A model generated the notes under the pieces. That model did not search any database, had not been told where the DNA came from, and saw nothing but the letters and a program-made list of their open reading frames with translations. A DNA stretch of 64,000 nucleotides from Plantago major (Eukaryota; Streptophyta; Magnoliopsida; Lamiales; Plantaginaceae), in assembly GCA_026545765.1 (NCBI GenBank), contig CM048839.1:61067677-61131676 (forward strand). Reading direction: 5' to 3'. This document shows positions 1-13,279 of the stretch, in pieces (the stretch's first letter is position 1; the number at the start of each line of letters is the position of its first letter). The position numbers and the translations under genes were made by a program.

Positions 1-2655
1 ATTGAAATACCCAACTTGCTGAATAAGCTTGAAGTCAATAAGCTTGAAGTCATGAAAAATGATAAGGTATCTGTACTCAGAACAGACCATGGTACTGAGT
101 TTGTGAACCAGTACATAAAAGAGTTTTATACCTGCAAAGGTATATAACATCAACTATCTTCAGTAAGGACACCACAGCAAAATGGTGTTACTGAAAGGAA
201 GAATAGGACGCTAAAAGAAGCAGCAAGAACAATGCATGCTGACACTGAAATAAGTAAAATCTATTAGGTTGAAGCTGTTAACACAGCCTGCTACATTCAA
301 AATAGATGTTTGATTAACAAACACCATGACAAAACTCCTTATGAACTTTTGATTGGTAGACCCCCTAGCATCAAACATCTAAGGGTATTTGGTTGCAGAT
401 GTTTTGTTCTTAACAATGGAAAAGAATACTTGAGAACATTTCAACCAAAAGCAGATGAAGGAGTATTTCTTGGTTATTCTCTGAATAGCAAAGCCTACAA
501 AATTTACAACAAAAGAATGCAAAAGATTGAAGAATCTGTTCATGTAGTTTTCTATGAAGGAAACAAGAAAGTAACCTTGAATGAAGAACTCTCAGATAGG
601 TTCAAAGAGCTAATGATTAAAGATTCTGAAGAAGAATCCTCAAAAGGAAACAATTCTATCATTCACTTAGAGGATGGCTCTGACGACGAAAAACAACCAT
701 TGCTTAGTAACAACCAGATGACTCTAAGACATGATGAAGAATTTCCTATGAGAATTCCAGAAATGGAACAGGTTACTGAAAATCTTCATCATGAAGAGGT
801 TTCTGAGAATGAGATTGTTGAAAATCCAATCCCAGATATCTCTAACACTGAAAAAGTGTCAGATATCTAAGGCATTTCCCGTTTCCTAGATATCTCAGAT
901 ACTGAACAAGTATCTTGTCAGGATCATAATGATTCACATTCAGATCAAAATGATAACAATCCTACTAGTTCAAAACCCATTATAAAATGGATAAGAGATC
1001 ATCCTGCTAAGGATATGATTGGTCCTTTAGACCAAGGGGTTAGAACTAGGAGAGCAATTGTTGGAAATGCAGATTCTCTCTACGGATGTTTCATCTCAAA
1101 CATTGAACCTAAAACTATAGAAGAAGCATTGAAGGATCAAGAATGGATCTCTGCAATGCAAGAAGAGTTGGATCAATTTGAGAGAAACAAAGTTTGGAAA
1201 CTGGTTCCATTTGTTGATGGAATATCTGTAATTGGAACTAAGTGGGTTTTCAGGAACAAAATGATGTTTGGTGAAATAACCCGAAACAAAGCAAGGTTGG
1301 TTGCCAAGGGATTCACCCAGACTGAAGGACTAGATTTTGATGAGTCATATGTTCCAGTCGCAAGATTGGATGCAATTAGACTATTTCTAGCATTTGCAGC
1401 TCATAATGACTTTAATGTTTATCAAATGGATATCAAAAGTGCATTTTTAAACGGTGAACTTGTTGAGGAAGTCTATGTTGAACAACCACCAGGCTTTGAA
1501 GTTTTCACATAAAGTAGAATGGTCTATAAGCTTCAGAAAGCTCTGTATGGACTGAAACAGGCTCCAAGAGCATGGTATGATACTTTAGCCAAATACTTGT
1601 TGGAAAGTGGCTTCAAGAAAGGAGACGTTGATAAAACAATCTTTACTTTGAACCATGAAGGGAAATTACTTTTGGTACAAGTATATGTTGATGACATTAT
1701 ATTTGGATCTAAAGACAAGCAATTTTGCGAAGACTTTGCTGAGCTCATGAAAAGTAAATTTGAGATGAGCATGATGGGATAATTGAACTACTTCCTAGGA
1801 TTGCAAGTCAAGCAAATCAATGATGGAATATTCATCAGTCAAACAAAGTATGCAAAAGATATGCTCAACAAGTTTAATCTAAAACCTTCTGAAAAGAATG
1901 CTAAGATACCAATGAGCATTGGAACTAAAATGACCTATACTGAATCTGACAAGAGTGTTGAAGAACGCAAGTATAGGAAATTGATTGGGTCTCTACTGTA
2001 CCTCACTGCAAGTAGACCAGATATTCAATATGCAGTTGGAGTGTGTGCTAGATTTCAGACAAATCCGATGCAATCACACTACAACATTGCTATGAAAATA
2101 TTAAGGTATGTAAAGGGTACTGTAGAAGTTGGATTGTGGTATCCAAAAGACAGTGGATTGAGTTTAGTTGGATATTCTGATGCTGACTATGCTGCATCAT
2201 TGCTTGATAGAAACAGCACCTCAGGAACTTGTCAATTTCTTGGTGCCAGATTAATATCATGGTTCAGCAAGAAACAAAACTCAATTGCCACATCTACCAC
2301 AGAGGCTGAATATATTGCTGCTAGGTGTTGTGCTTCACAGATATTGTGGATACAACAACAACTCAGAGACTATGAGATCAATGAAGAGAAAACTCCGATT
2401 TTCTGTGACAACACAAGTGATATTGCCATAACTCAGAATCCTAAGTTTCATGCAAGAACAAAGCACATTGATGTTAGACACCACTTCATTAGAGACCATG
2501 TTGAAAAAGTCAATATAGAGATACTCAAAATTGGTACTGAAGACCAACTTGCAGATATCATTACAAAGCCTTTGCAAGAAAGCAGGTTCTTAACCTTGAG
2601 ACATAGTCTTGGGTTAATGGAGCTACCGAAGGAACTGAAAAGTTCTAATCTCTGA
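1..2655 (+). pseudogene. pol of copy A: integrase C-terminal half, RT, RNase H
   Basis: One reading frame runs through the whole region without a frameshift but with five stops (about 145, 265, 868, 1510 and 1780). Integrase motifs include RTDHGTEF and the QQNG-T-ERKNR block with the third acidic residue. RT motifs follow: [13 protein letters not shown], and VYVDDIIFGS with the YVDD catalytic pair near 1690. RNase H shows GYSDADYA, STTEAEY and the terminal KHIDVRHHFIRDH block. A 15-base tandem duplication near position 30-55 is in frame. The acidic, Ser-rich linker between integrase and RT contains repeated [14 protein letters not shown] blocks. In the family this polyprotein integrates and copies the element; here it is decayed. 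Confidence 0.9.
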
Positions 2656-3435
2656 GACGAAAACTCAGAAAGGAGAAAGATATCTGGAACATGCATCTAG
2701 ATATCTAAGGCAAAAAGGTATCTGAGACGGAAACTCATATACTAAAAGGATGGGTAAAAGTGTCTTTCAAAGATTTCTGAGACGGGTACTCAGATATCTA
2801 TGAGATCACAAAGTGAGGGGAACACAAAAGAGAAATGTGGTACAACTGTATTCAGTCAACTACACCTCTAGTGTTTTGTATCTTTCCATTTATATGTTAA
2901 GTTACATACAGTCTCTGAACCGAATACATAAGTCCAAAGACTGTCCCCCAGTCACAGAAAAGAGATGTGATTCAGAAAGCCATTCGCCAAATTTCATTAA
3001 TTGGGCACAATTACAATTACTGATTGTGATCATTGCTGAAGAAGCAAACGTGACCCTTGATGAAATGGGCGTGTGATCTTAACGGACGTGATTAATTCTC
3101 GGTAAAATAGTGGACTGTAAAAACACAGACGTGGCCCATTAAGTATTTAATGCAAAACGATTTTTACCCACGCCTACCTGCATTTGCACAGATACATATG
3201 CACAAAATCAATTTGTATGTATATGTCTGCTGAAAGTACAATGCTATATATATATATGATTTTGGCAAAAGAAATCACTTTCATCTAATCCAACATTCAC
3301 ACTTACACAGAAATAGCAAAAACCTTTCAAAGATTTCTGCAAATCTCTGTTCTTCGCTTAGTTATTCTGCAAAGAATCACTAAATTCACACTCTAATCTC
3401 TTTTCGACTTTAAAAAAAAATCACTATTTAAAGAG
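2656..3435 (+). other. non-coding spacer between pol and third ORF of copy A, with hairpin repeats and an upstream promoter-like region
   Basis: No significant ORF is visible. The first 150 bases hold several imperfect repeats built on the words GATATCTGAG and CTCAGATATC around an ACGGGTA core, for example 2772-2798, which can fold as a stem. Beyond 2815 the sequence becomes promoter-like, with ACGTG-containing words near 3085 and 3130 and a TATA-like run at 3245. The matching spacer in copy B is 32865-33717. Confidence 0.6.
3245..3257 (+). promoter_or_regulatory. TATA-like box before the third ORF of copy A
   Basis: An alternating TA run lies 191 bases before the third-ORF ATG at 3436. Copy B has the same motif 199 to 190 bases before its ATG (33519-33528), followed by the same GATTTTGGCAAAAGAAATCA stretch. 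This conservation suggests an internal promoter with a leader of about 160 bases. No transcript evidence is available here. Confidence 0.4.
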
Positions 3436-5200
3436 ATGGCTCCAAAACGTGCTTCTACCTAGAAATCCCAAGCTACTACCTCTGGTACTGCTGAAAAGCA
3501 AGCACCAATGTTGGTTATCACGAACAATCGATTGGTAGGAGACTTCAATCCTGATCATTGGACTTCGAATCACAGGATGATTTGGGGTGGTGCCATGATT
3601 GAGGAATACCTTGTTGCTGCTATTGAAAATCAAGCTGATTGGAAGCTAATTCTTGGTATGCTTGAAAAGGCACAAATCAAGGTTTCCTGTTTGCTATTCC
3701 CAGTGGAGTTTCTTCACTGGATGTGTTGGAATTTTACAACAATTCCAGGATTATTTCCTGTGTTACTGAAGGCACTCAAATAGTGTCTATAAAATCAAAA
3801 GTTCAAGGAAAGGACATCCTTTTGAACTTAACAACTTTCTGTGAGTTGTTTGAACTTCAAAATCTTGGAAATAATTTTGAAATAAACACCAAGGATGATG
3901 ATCTCCTTGAAGGTGTGAAGCAACTATACAGTGATGTGTGTAATCTTGAAAAATCAGATACACCCATCGACTTCAAACTTGCTGACATCAGAACCAGACA
4001 TCTGTTGGTTCACTGGGATGTGTTGGCATGCATTCTTCACAGATGCTTTGATGGTCTACAAGGAGGTGCCGACCAGATAAGCCAAGAATGTTGGATGATG
4101 ATGTTCTTGTTGAATCAACAGAACAAAAGGCTGGAAAACCCCTTCAATTTGTGAAGAAGATTCAAGGCTTTGAGCCTAAAATCGTTAAGGGCCTTGCTGA
4201 GCCAAAAGCCACAGTAAGCTATGGACTAAAGATATGCTTCTTGCTGGAGAAGCATGGCATTGAGCTCAGAGAGAAGGCTGACATAGCCAACAGTAACCTG
4301 CTCTACAAATATGAGTATACAAACATGTTGAAAAAGGTTACTGCATCTCAGAAAGGTTCCAAGAAACGAAAGACTGATGAGGTATCTGAGGGTTCCGTTG
4401 CGACCAAAAATCCCAGAACTTCACGAAAGAAGTCTGCTGGCAAATCAGAAGGCATACCCATTATAGATGTCGACTCTTAGATATCTGACCCCACTGCTAA
4501 TGAACTCATCAATGCTGCTAAGTGCCTTGCTGATGAACTTATCAATGCTGATAAAAGCAGTGAGAAACTTCAAACATTCTCTGCAGAAACAGCAGGGATT
4601 GTTGATAATTCAGTCCCAGATTTCAATGAAGAATCTGAAGATGAGGGGGAAGCAATAATCCCCAAGGTTGCTGAAAGAGCAACTAGTTCAAAGGTTGCTG
4701 AAGAAGCAACTATGTCCAAAGTCACTGGACAAAACACACCATCAGAGCAAGTAATACTTAAGCATATTGAAGATACTCTGATGAGTGGTAACTTAGTGGT
4801 GGAGGATACTGCCATTGCCTCAACACTTAAAAGTCTGTCTCAAGTAGATCTGGATAGGCCTCATACAGCATCACCTTCTCCATCCAGATCAGAATCACCA
4901 CACCAACCACAACAGCCAATAGTGGATGATGTTGAGATGATACTTGAGTTACAACATGAGATACCAACATCTTTCCTTGCTGAAGAAAATCATGTAAAAG
5001 AGCAGGTTCCCCAACTCAATGAGAGGGATCAAACTGAGGCATTTGCTCAGAATGATCAACCAGGGGAGGCAACTAAGTTGCACACTCAGGAAAGATCTGA
5101 AGTACCTGAAACTTCAAACAAAGAAGCTATAATGGAACAACAAGACCAAAGCATAGAAGGGTCACAAGTTCCAGAGACCAATCAGCCTGACACTACTCAG

Positions 5201-6089
5201 GTAGCTGAATGGTTTAACTCACTACTTGTGATATTTTGTGTTTATTAATCTTGTTATTTAATAAAATTTCTTTGTTACAGGCTGAATTAGAAACACAACA
5301 TCAAGGAGAAGCTGCAAAACTTGCCTCAGAATCTGAGAAGGAGGCTTCCATAGCCTCACCACTTAAGGTACATGAGCCTGTCTCACTGGTAGAAGATAGT
5401 TCCTTAAGATATAACATCTCAGATATGTGCTTTATACACTTGACTAATACTCTTAAGTGTTTGTTTCTAATAGGTTTCAACTGAGAAGAAAAATGGAGAG
5501 ACTGAAAAGTCTATCTCTTCAGAGAAGAATCCAGAGACTTCCAAGGTCTCTGAGAAATAAGTATCTAAACCTTCTGCAGAGAAGGTATTTCATTCAGATA
5601 CTTATAATCTTCAAAGACAAATATCTGATCATTTTTCTCAAACTAACACTTTTGACTTATGGGTTAAAAAAGAAGTAGAAGTTGTTGGGGAATTGCCCAC
5701 TCAATCCCCGCAACCAATGGAAATTGATGAGGCATCTAAGCTTTCATCACAAGAAAAACTTCCAGAGACTGCACAAGTCTCTAAGAGACAAGTATCTGAG
5801 CCTCCTACTGTGGAGGTAATTGACCTCTCAGATATCTGAAATTGTCTAATGTAGTTTTCTTGCTCAAATTTTTGAAGTGTTATGTTTTTAATCTCAGGTT
5901 CAAGCAGAAAGAAAGATCACTGAGGATCAGACTTCCCAGTCTCCTCCTCATATCCAGATATCTGAGGCACCTGGAACCTCAGTAGTCAAGTCATCTGAGC
6001 CTGTCACACAGGTAACTCAGATACCTTTCTACTCTAAAGCCCAGATATCTACCAAAGTTTTGAAACTAATTCAGAACTCTTTCTTTCAG
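5201..6089 (+). other. five phase-0 introns within the third ORF of copy A
   Basis: The inferred introns are 5201-5280, 5389-5473, 5585-5662, 5816-5897 and 6012-6089 (80, 85, 78, 82 and 78 bp). The exons between them are 108, 111, 153 and 114 nt, all multiples of three. Exons end in CAG, CTG, AAG or GAG before GTA, and start with GCT or GTT. The acceptor of the third intron is GG instead of AG in this copy (AG in copy B). Except for intron 1 (80 against 78 bp), every intron and exon length is identical in copy B. Introns are rich in T before the acceptor and contain stops. Confidence 0.8.
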
Positions 6090-7921
6090 GCTCAAACAAG
6101 TGCCACTAAGGTCCTTGTTGATGAGAAAGAGGGCCTGCTTCCTTTCTTCAAGGAACACACTTTGCCAAAGCACCTAAAATGGTTCATGAGATGGCAAAAG
6201 CTTCGATGCTTCGATCTATCTGAGATCATAAAGGTGACTGATCATCACATAAGGAGAGCATGAGCCCTTGACATTGAAAGCTACGTCCATGCCATGTTCC
6301 CCACTGAACAATATTCCTTTGGAACATTGATGCATAAGGACTTTGTCAAGGAAGTGGCCAATAAGCTTATTCAAGCTTTTAACCAAGCAGATGGAGATGG
6401 AATTCAAGCCAATCATGCTCAAGTCTCTACAAATCATACCCTCTAAGCAAGAGGAAGTAAATGGGCAAATGGTCACTATTCCAGAAGTGATCAGTCTGGT
6501 CTATGAAGATGAAGAAGAGAAGGAGACTGATGAGAATGATTATGAAGAACCTCCTTCTGACCATCACAAGGATGAGGATGATAAGAAGGATGATGATGAT
6601 GCCCCTGCACCAGGGACAGGAGGGATAGCACAAGGAGATAATGCCTCAGTTGCTGAAAAGCACGCTGAGAGGACATCACAGAAATCCCCTCCTCCATCTC
6701 CTCAGAAAACTACCCATCCATCTCCCCCAACAAAAAGACACTACTGAACAAGTAGTTGAGCACTCTGAGGATAACACTCAGAAGATATTGGATGCACAAG
6801 CCAGAGTTGCTCAACTCAAACAATTATTGGAGGAAGAACAACAACTAAATCTTCAATTGGAAGAAAAGATAGCTGAATCCAAAGCAAAGCTCCAAAAGAT
6901 TGAAGATCTTACCATCAAGGAAATGGAAGCTTATGCTGAGATGAAATAACTCCAGCTTGCTATTCAGGCAATTGCTGAAGAATTAGATACTGAGCAAGTA
7001 TCTGAAGACAAGCATAATGCTAAGGCTGCATTACCACAAGATGTACCATCCTCCTCACTGAAAGGAAAGAAGCCCATCTCTGAGATGGTTGCTGGACTAG
7101 AAAACATTGATGAAAATGTCCAAGAGGATGAAGATCACTGGGCTGATGACTCGGATGATGAAGAAGAGAAGAAATTGGCAGAACACCGAAATGAGCACAT
7201 GGTGGTGTCTCATTTGAAAAGGAAGCTGATTGCTCCTGAAATTTTCAACAAGCTGCCAAATGTCAACTCCAATGAATACTTGAAGAGATACCAAGTACTG
7301 GCTAAATTGAACAAGGAGTTATCTTCTCAGAATGAAGCCACCATTGCATCAGTCCCTGTAGAGATGAAGAAATTCACTGAGCTCATCACTTAGAGAATAA
7401 CCAGTCTGGTCATTGCTCAGAAAGACCTAGGCATGGTTAGGGATGATGACCAAAACTTGGCTGCAAAAGCTTTTGAAGAGGCTAGCTATGCTGCTGGAAA
7501 AACAGATGCTATTCAAGGTCCACTAGCAGAGCTCACTGATAAGGACAATGGACTTATCAAACAAAATCAGCAGCTCAAGGCTGATCTGGAAAAGTTGGTT
7601 GCTGCTTACAATTATCTGCAAGGCAACTTTAACTCCCTTTCAGAATCTTTCGTGATTCTTAGTCAGTCAACAATGACTAAGGGGGAAGGATCTCAAGGTG
7701 CTCAGAGAGGAAGAGAGAGAGGAAACAAAAGAAAATGTGAACAACCACCTCTCAGACTAAATGAGCCCTCCTTCAGTCAAGCTGCTACTCAGATAGTAGC
7801 AACAACTCAGCAGATTCATGAACAAGGAATGATAACAAGGGCCAGATCACAGAGACCTCCAATGGGAAACAAGTCCCCAAGGAGAAGACAGGTAAAAGGG
7901 ATTGAAGAGTCTTCTTCTGAG

Positions 7922-8006
7922 GAGGAGGAAGAAGAAGAAGAAGAAGAAGAAGAAGAAGAAGAAGAAGAAGAAGAAGAAGAAGAAGAAGAAGAAGAAGAAG
8001 AAGAAG
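7922..8006 (+). repeat. (GAA)n microsatellite encoding poly-Glu
   Basis: An almost pure GAA run follows a GAGGAG start and lies in the third-ORF frame, giving a run of more than 25 glutamates. The same tract is present at the same place in copy B (38291-38375) with a slightly different length. Confidence 0.95.
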
Positions 8007-8805
8007 GCCAAATCAAATCCTAGGGCAATGAGGAAGGCTGGAAATCACCCAACAAAAGAAATCTGCAAGATGATGATGAAGATGAGGATAAAGATGAAGC
8101 TCCTCTTCACAGAAAGAGAAGAAGGGTTGATAGCCTAACTGAGCCCTTAGCTGCAAAGCCAATAGTAGCTAAAACACCCTCTGGAAATACCAAGTCTATC
8201 CAGGGTGGTTCTTCAAGCAATCCCCCAAGGGAGAATTCAAGACAAAGGAGGAACAGGCTGAGAGCTGAACAAAGAAAACTTCAACTTCCACTCAGGCCAG
8301 AAGATGCCAGAATTGAATATGTGAAGACTGATGAACATTCCTCCTACAGGTGCATTCAATAGAGAAATTGCTATTGGATACTGGAACTCAAGCACTTGCT
8401 TGTAAATGAGAAGGGATTTACAGTACCCATCCATCGACAACTGATGGCATGGAGAAAAGACAAGCCTACCTTGATCAACACCAATCATATCAAAAATTGG
8501 TTGGATTTTGAAGTAATCAAGAGAATAGAAGCCATGAAGAAGGACCTCTCTGATGAATGTCCTTATGGAAAGCCAGATGATGTGCACAGAATTCCCAACA
8601 TCACTGGAACAGGCACAAGAGCAAGACTTATTGTGGAACCCTATGAGTCTTTTTACATGACTCAAGAGCAATACAAGGGTGACATAAGATATCTGAGGAT
8701 CATATATGAATACTTCAAGCTATCAGATATCAGAATTGAGCATGCCTGGAAATGGGGAAAGTATCTGTGGATCAAACACTTTGCCAAAAAGATTCCCACC
8801 AAATA

Positions 8806-9289
8806 ATAAAAGGAAGTCTGTGGATTTGCTAGAAACACTGACCTTGCTCTATGACTACTCATATGAATATCAAAAGGTTTAGGGATAGGGAATTTGGTAA
8901 CTGATCCATAGATCTGCTGCTGAAGACTTGAAGACTAGTAAATTAGAATGTTTACTTGGAGCTTGGTTACTCCTGTTGTTCTAATTTAACTAATTGTTTT
9001 GTATCTTGCTGACTGAGCTGTAATGTGTTTTATTTATTAAGTTATCTGTGAACTTTCTTTGTAACATATCTGATGAACCTACTCTCAGATATCAATCTAT
9101 AAAAAGATAACTTGTTAGCAAAGATCACATCTTGTGATTTGGTTGATGTTTACTTTCTGCACTTAATTAAATGAATTGAAAAGATCATAAGAAATGATTA
9201 AGTGTGATTAAGTGTTAGATTGTTCCCTCTTCCAAGTTGTAATAGGTTTTAAAGATAGTCATTGTTGACTGATCAAAAAGGGGAAAGTT
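8806..9289 (+). other. 3' untranslated internal region and polypurine tract of copy A
   Basis: No ORF is supported here. The stretch ends in the purine-rich run AAAAAGGGGAAAG (about 9275-9287), directly before the LTR start TGTTAGG. This is the expected position of the plus-strand primer. Copy B has the same arrangement at 39277-39647. Confidence 0.75.
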
Positions 9290-10923
9290 TGTTAGGAATA
9301 TCTGTTTAGATTTTGATCAGCAACTTAATGACTTATCTTAGCTCAGAAAGGTGGTTAGCACTCTTGGTTCACTTGAACACTGCAAAAGAGGAAGATCATT
9401 AAGTATGTTAGTCTAGCAAATCTTGTATAGGATGTTAGGTCTCTGAATGTAATTTTCATATCTTTTAAGAAGACCAAGAAGAAGGCATCCGGCAGAAGAG
9501 TTCAACAAATTTGAAGATTTGAAGACTGCACAAGATTGTTGAAGACGAAGGTCATTAGATACCTATGTCCATATATCTTAAAGAAACAAGTGTTTTTCAA
9601 TAAACAAGTTTTGCAAAAGATATCTGAGAACACAAGGTTTCTGAACAAGGAAAAGTGCCCACCGAAACCCACACTCAGATACCTTGGATAAAACTATGTT
9701 TCTGGGAAAGAACGTTTCAACAGGTATCTGGAGATGTGAAGGTCTTTGGAAAGGGAGATGCAATGCTTCAGAAAGCGTGCATCCGTTGGCACTGCAGGAC
9801 AAAAATAGTACAATGCAATAAATGCGCAGACAAAGACATCTGAACAAAAGAGGAAATCTCTGAAAAGAGACAAGGTCTTCTGCAGTACTATTTTCAGAGA
9901 TCAATAGTTTGATTTTGAATTGAGCCTAACGGATACTATTCAAACGGCTTCAAATTCAACTATAAATATCACCACTTAGAATGCTTGAAAGATACACTAC
10001 ACCTTGAACTTACACTAAAAATACCAAGCTTCTCTGATAATACAACTAGTGGTATCATTCTCTCAAGCATACAAGCCTTCTGTCTACTTACTCTCTAGCT
10101 TACAGTTGCGACTAAGTTCTTGAATTCTAAGTAGCACGAAAGGTCTAAGTGTCCTGATCCTTAACAAGCATTGCTATCTGTGAAGGAGTTGAATCAAAAG
10201 ATCAAGTATCTGAGTTTCATTCTCCAGAACATTTAACATAGACTTGGGTCAGTAAAGAACATATCACTACACATTGTGAAGTGTGTTAAGTGACTCTTGT
10301 TCAAAAAGGTAGTATTACATAACTGTAGAAGTTATTAATCTACCAAGCTGACACACTCTCCTTAACCAACACCTTAAACGGTGTGGAGTACATGAAGTAC
10401 TTAGTTTGGGAAGCTAAGGAATAACTCCAAGGTTACTGAGCATAGGAAGTACTTAGTTTGGGAAACTAAGGAACAGCTCAAAGGTTTCTGAGTATAGGAA
10501 GTACTTGGCTGGGAGCCGGGGAATAACTCAGGGGGAACACTTGGTTGGGAACCTAGTGTATTTAGGAATCGAGAGAAGATATTCATAAGGTGAACTCAAT
10601 TATCTGTCTTAGTGGATTCTAGGTCTGAGAAAGGCCGAAGTGGATTAGTTGAAGGATTACGCCACCTTCAGATACCACTATAAAAAGACGTGTTATTTAC
10701 TTTCAGCAATTTACTTATCGTTCTCTTTATCTTGCTAAGTATTTAAACACATTATATCTTGCTGAGCACGTGCACTTATCACAGAAAAGTCTTCCGCTCT
10801 CTGATTATAAGTATCTGATATCTGAACACATATCTGAGAAACTGTTTTATCGATAAAAGTTTTAAAAGACTATTCACCCCCCCCCCCCCCCAGTCTTTTA
10901 CTTTTCCGTTATCTGGACCAACA
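9290..10923 (+). repeat. 3' LTR of copy A
   Basis: It starts TGTTAGGAATATC and ends GGACCAACA, the same ends as both LTRs of copy B, and follows a polypurine tract. Length is 1634 bp. It contains three repeated blocks near 10395-10560 around the words GAAGTACTTAG and TTTGGGAA-CTAAGGAA, and a run of 18 or so C residues near 10875 close to the 3' end. The C-run length differs in every LTR copy. Confidence 0.9.
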
Positions 10924-11514
10924 ATACTACATGTCTTAATTGTCTTTGTTTCTTTTACTTTTGAGTCAGTCCCATCTGTGAGTTGGTGGTTTTTCCTGAG
11001 GGGGAGTGGGTATTTGCTTGTTTGCTTGTCAAGTACATCCGTGTTTAGGCTAAAGGCACCATTAGTTCAACAATAGCTATTTAAACTTTGGTTTGTCACT
11101 CGAATCATGATACTGAGAGTTTTTCAAAAGTAAGATTTTCAATCACTTATGTGTTTGTGATTCTATATTGTTCGTCTCCGACTTTGTCTATTTTTAAGAA
11201 GAAAATCTTTTATTTATAGTACTGGAGATTTGCTGCAATTGTTTATTTAACCTCAGATTTGACAAAGCCCAAAATCAAGCCATTTTTGTATACCGGTTCC
11301 AATTAGGCACCTACCAAATAGGTGCAATGATTGCCTAAACTGTTACAACCTTGGGAACCCATGCCTTTTCTTGATATCTCCAACCCTCTTTAAAAACTCA
11401 CTTACCAAAAACTCTCATCATTACCTACCAACATCCTTCTTTTCGAAACCATTCTTCCACACTCACGTGTCTCTTTACTCTTCCAAATCTTCACCCTGAA
11501 AAACCAAAATCACC
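10924..11514 (+). other. non-coding leader of element E
   Basis: No ORF is supported. The sequence includes CTGAGGGGGAGTGGG near 10996, a T-rich region, and a stretch leading to the ATG at 11515. It is probably the pol-to-extra-ORF spacer of element E. Confidence 0.4.
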
Positions 11515-13279
11515 ATGGAAAGCCATGCACAAGCCGCTGAAATACTCGAAGCTACTTCTTCCTCCAAGCCTGTGGCTTTAATTGTCCCGTATTCCTCCTC
11601 CTCAAGTTCTTCCCATGAAAAATCTAACAACCCTAAGGAGACTGTCAATCCAACGGAAACTGAAGTTAACTCTACAGAATCTACCGAGGAAGACGAATCT
11701 TAGTTGAAAAGGAGAAAATTGAACTTTGATGTTGTAGATTCAACTTTGGATGAACCTGGTCCGTCAAACCCTAATTCTTAGAAAATTGGGGATACTCCAA
11801 TGGTGGATGCAACTCCAACTGCCAATTCAGGGGGATAGCAGGAACAGGATGATCATTTTATGGATATGAGTGATGAATCTCTGTGGGATCTTAAAGCCAG
11901 AGCACTAAAAAGGCAAGCTGCTGAAAGACAAAAGGCTTGAGAAACCTTCTTGAAAAGGATTGAAGATGAGGTCTCCAGTGAAGAACAGGGGTCAGAGCAA
12001 GAAAGTTCTCAGGCTGAAGAAGAAGAGAATGATGTGCCTGAGGAGTTGCAAGAAGAAGAGGATCAGGAGTCTAGAGATTCAGACTATGAGCAACCTCAGG
12101 AACCAAATGATTCTATGTCTGTTGATTCAACTGTTACAACAACTGCGGATGCAATTGATGTTTTGTTTGAGGTATCTCCTCCACACTCTCCTTACTCTTC
12201 TTTTAATGAAGTTGCCCACAGTGATGGCTTCTTTACTTCAAAAATTGCCGACTCTTGGTCTTCGTTTAGTCACAGACCTATTTTGTTTGAGAAATTTATT
12301 GTGGAAAGTAGTTTCAAACAGTATAAACTGTATGAATTTTTGGATCAAAGGGGTTTTATTGGCACTGTGGAAGGTCTTGATCCTTTTGTACCCACTGTTA
12401 TTCGTGAGTTCCACTGCAATCTATCTCCTCACTTTGCTGTTTCCGGTTCACCCAAGCTTGGTAAAGCCTATCTGCGAGGTTATATTTATGAGTTTTCTCC
12501 AGAAAAACTCAATGATTTCTTGGGAACACCTAATGTTGAAGAAACAGATATGGAAGTTAGCATGGATGAGGTTGCTCAAGTGATAACTGGTACCACAGGA
12601 GTCTTGTGGCATTCAACTTTCTCAGCCAATGTTCTTACAACTATGGTGGCTGTTTTGTTTAGAGTTCGCATTCATAACTTGCTTCCGACTACCAACAGCA
12701 ATCATGTGTCTTCCAATGTTGTTGTGTTGTTATATAAGCTCAAACTTGGTCTAAATGTCAATTTAGGACAAAGAATCTTTGACCATTTGGGTAATTCTCA
12801 AGAAAAGGTGAAGTCGACAACCTTATGTATCCTTCAATGTTGCATGGTTATCTGATTGATGAAGGCTTTACTAAGGAAGCTAATGAGGTTGCAGTGAAGA
12901 AGTTTAAAGGGATCAAGGTTACTCATCAGGTTCTTACCACATATAGGGTTCAAGATATTCCTTGGCAGGCACAGGCTCCACCTATTTCAGCACGCTTGTA
13001 GGAGTTGCTCCAGTTGTTACTTCAACAGTGCTTTTTCCTCATCTTTCCCGTCCACTCAATCAGTTTGAGCAAACAGTGGTGGATCAGATTCAGGCTTTGG
13101 ATGTCAGAATTCAGGGTATGTTTGATCAGCGTAAAATTCTGGTTGATTTGCTTTTATCACAACAAGGGGGAGAAATTGCTGAAGTTGGTGAAGCTAAAGC
13201 TGAAGCTGTTGCTGGAGAAGAAGCTATTGCTGAAGAAGAAGGCACAGAAGATCAAGAGGAAGAAAACCAAGAAGATTGA
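11515..13279 (+). pseudogene. extra ORF of element E, putative plant transposon protein-like, decayed
   Basis: The product starts MESHAQAAEI and has a Ser-rich and acidic N-terminal third, broken by stops near 11701, 11779, 11836 and 11938. From 11950 to about 12785 a long frame contains VIREFHCNLS, a LRGYIYEFSPEKLNDFLGTP block and LPTTNSNHVSS, followed by LYKLKLGLNVNLGQRIF. This order resembles the domain known as putative plant transposon protein, often found in LTR-element extra ORFs. A frameshift near 12800 separates it from the C-terminal part (QFEQTVVDQIQALD and an acidic tail ending at 13279). Function is unknown. It differs from the third ORF of copies A and B. Confidence 0.65.

Larger units (their letters stand above)
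3436..8805 (+). pseudogene. third ORF of copy A: intron-bearing nuclear/coiled-coil-like protein gene, decayed
   Basis: The start is the ATG at 3436 (MAPKRAST), shared with copy B. The first exon runs to 5200 and encodes a region with the motifs VITNNRLVGDFNPDHW and RTRHLLVHWDVLACILHRCF, then a Ser/Glu/Pro-rich region. Five short introns follow, then a large last exon with coiled coils (QLKQLLEEEQQ region near 6810), an acidic stretch ending EDEDHWADDSDDEEEKK, a (GAA)n-encoded poly-Glu tract, a basic HRKRRRV motif near 8115, and a conserved C-terminal part (MAWRKDKPTLINTNH). Stops and frameshifts break it, including one at the eighth codon or so. I do not recognise the family. There is no signal peptide or clear membrane segment, so it does not look like an envelope protein. 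Confidence 0.7.
1..10923 (+). mobile_element. SIRE/Maximus-type Ty1/copia retrotransposon, copy A (5' part outside window)
   Basis: The copy enters the window inside integrase and continues through reverse transcriptase, RNase H, a long third ORF region and a 3' LTR ending in CCAACA at 10923. The domain order integrase, RT, RNase H is that of Ty1/copia, and a large extra ORF between pol and the 3' LTR is typical of the SIRE/Maximus lineage. The same order, spacing and sequence recur in copy B at 29467-41246. The coding parts carry several stop codons, so the copy is not autonomous. It abuts element E at 10924 and may have inserted into it, but the 5' end and its target duplication are not visible. 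Confidence 0.9.

Noticed and set aside
7816-8138. ORFs of poly-Ser and poly-Lys over the (GAA)n tract, and the same at 38162-38495
   Set aside because: Other-frame readings of the microsatellite that encodes poly-Glu in the third-ORF frame.
3436-8805. Env-like function of the third ORF
   Set aside because: No signal peptide, membrane helix or furin-like site is visible; acidic, coiled-coil and basic nuclear-type motifs dominate.
11960-12583. Leu/Met-rich ORF of 207 residues, which looks membrane-like
   Set aside because: It overlaps the extra ORF of element E in a shifted frame; the hydrophobicity comes from the shift of an acidic, Ser-rich coding sequence.
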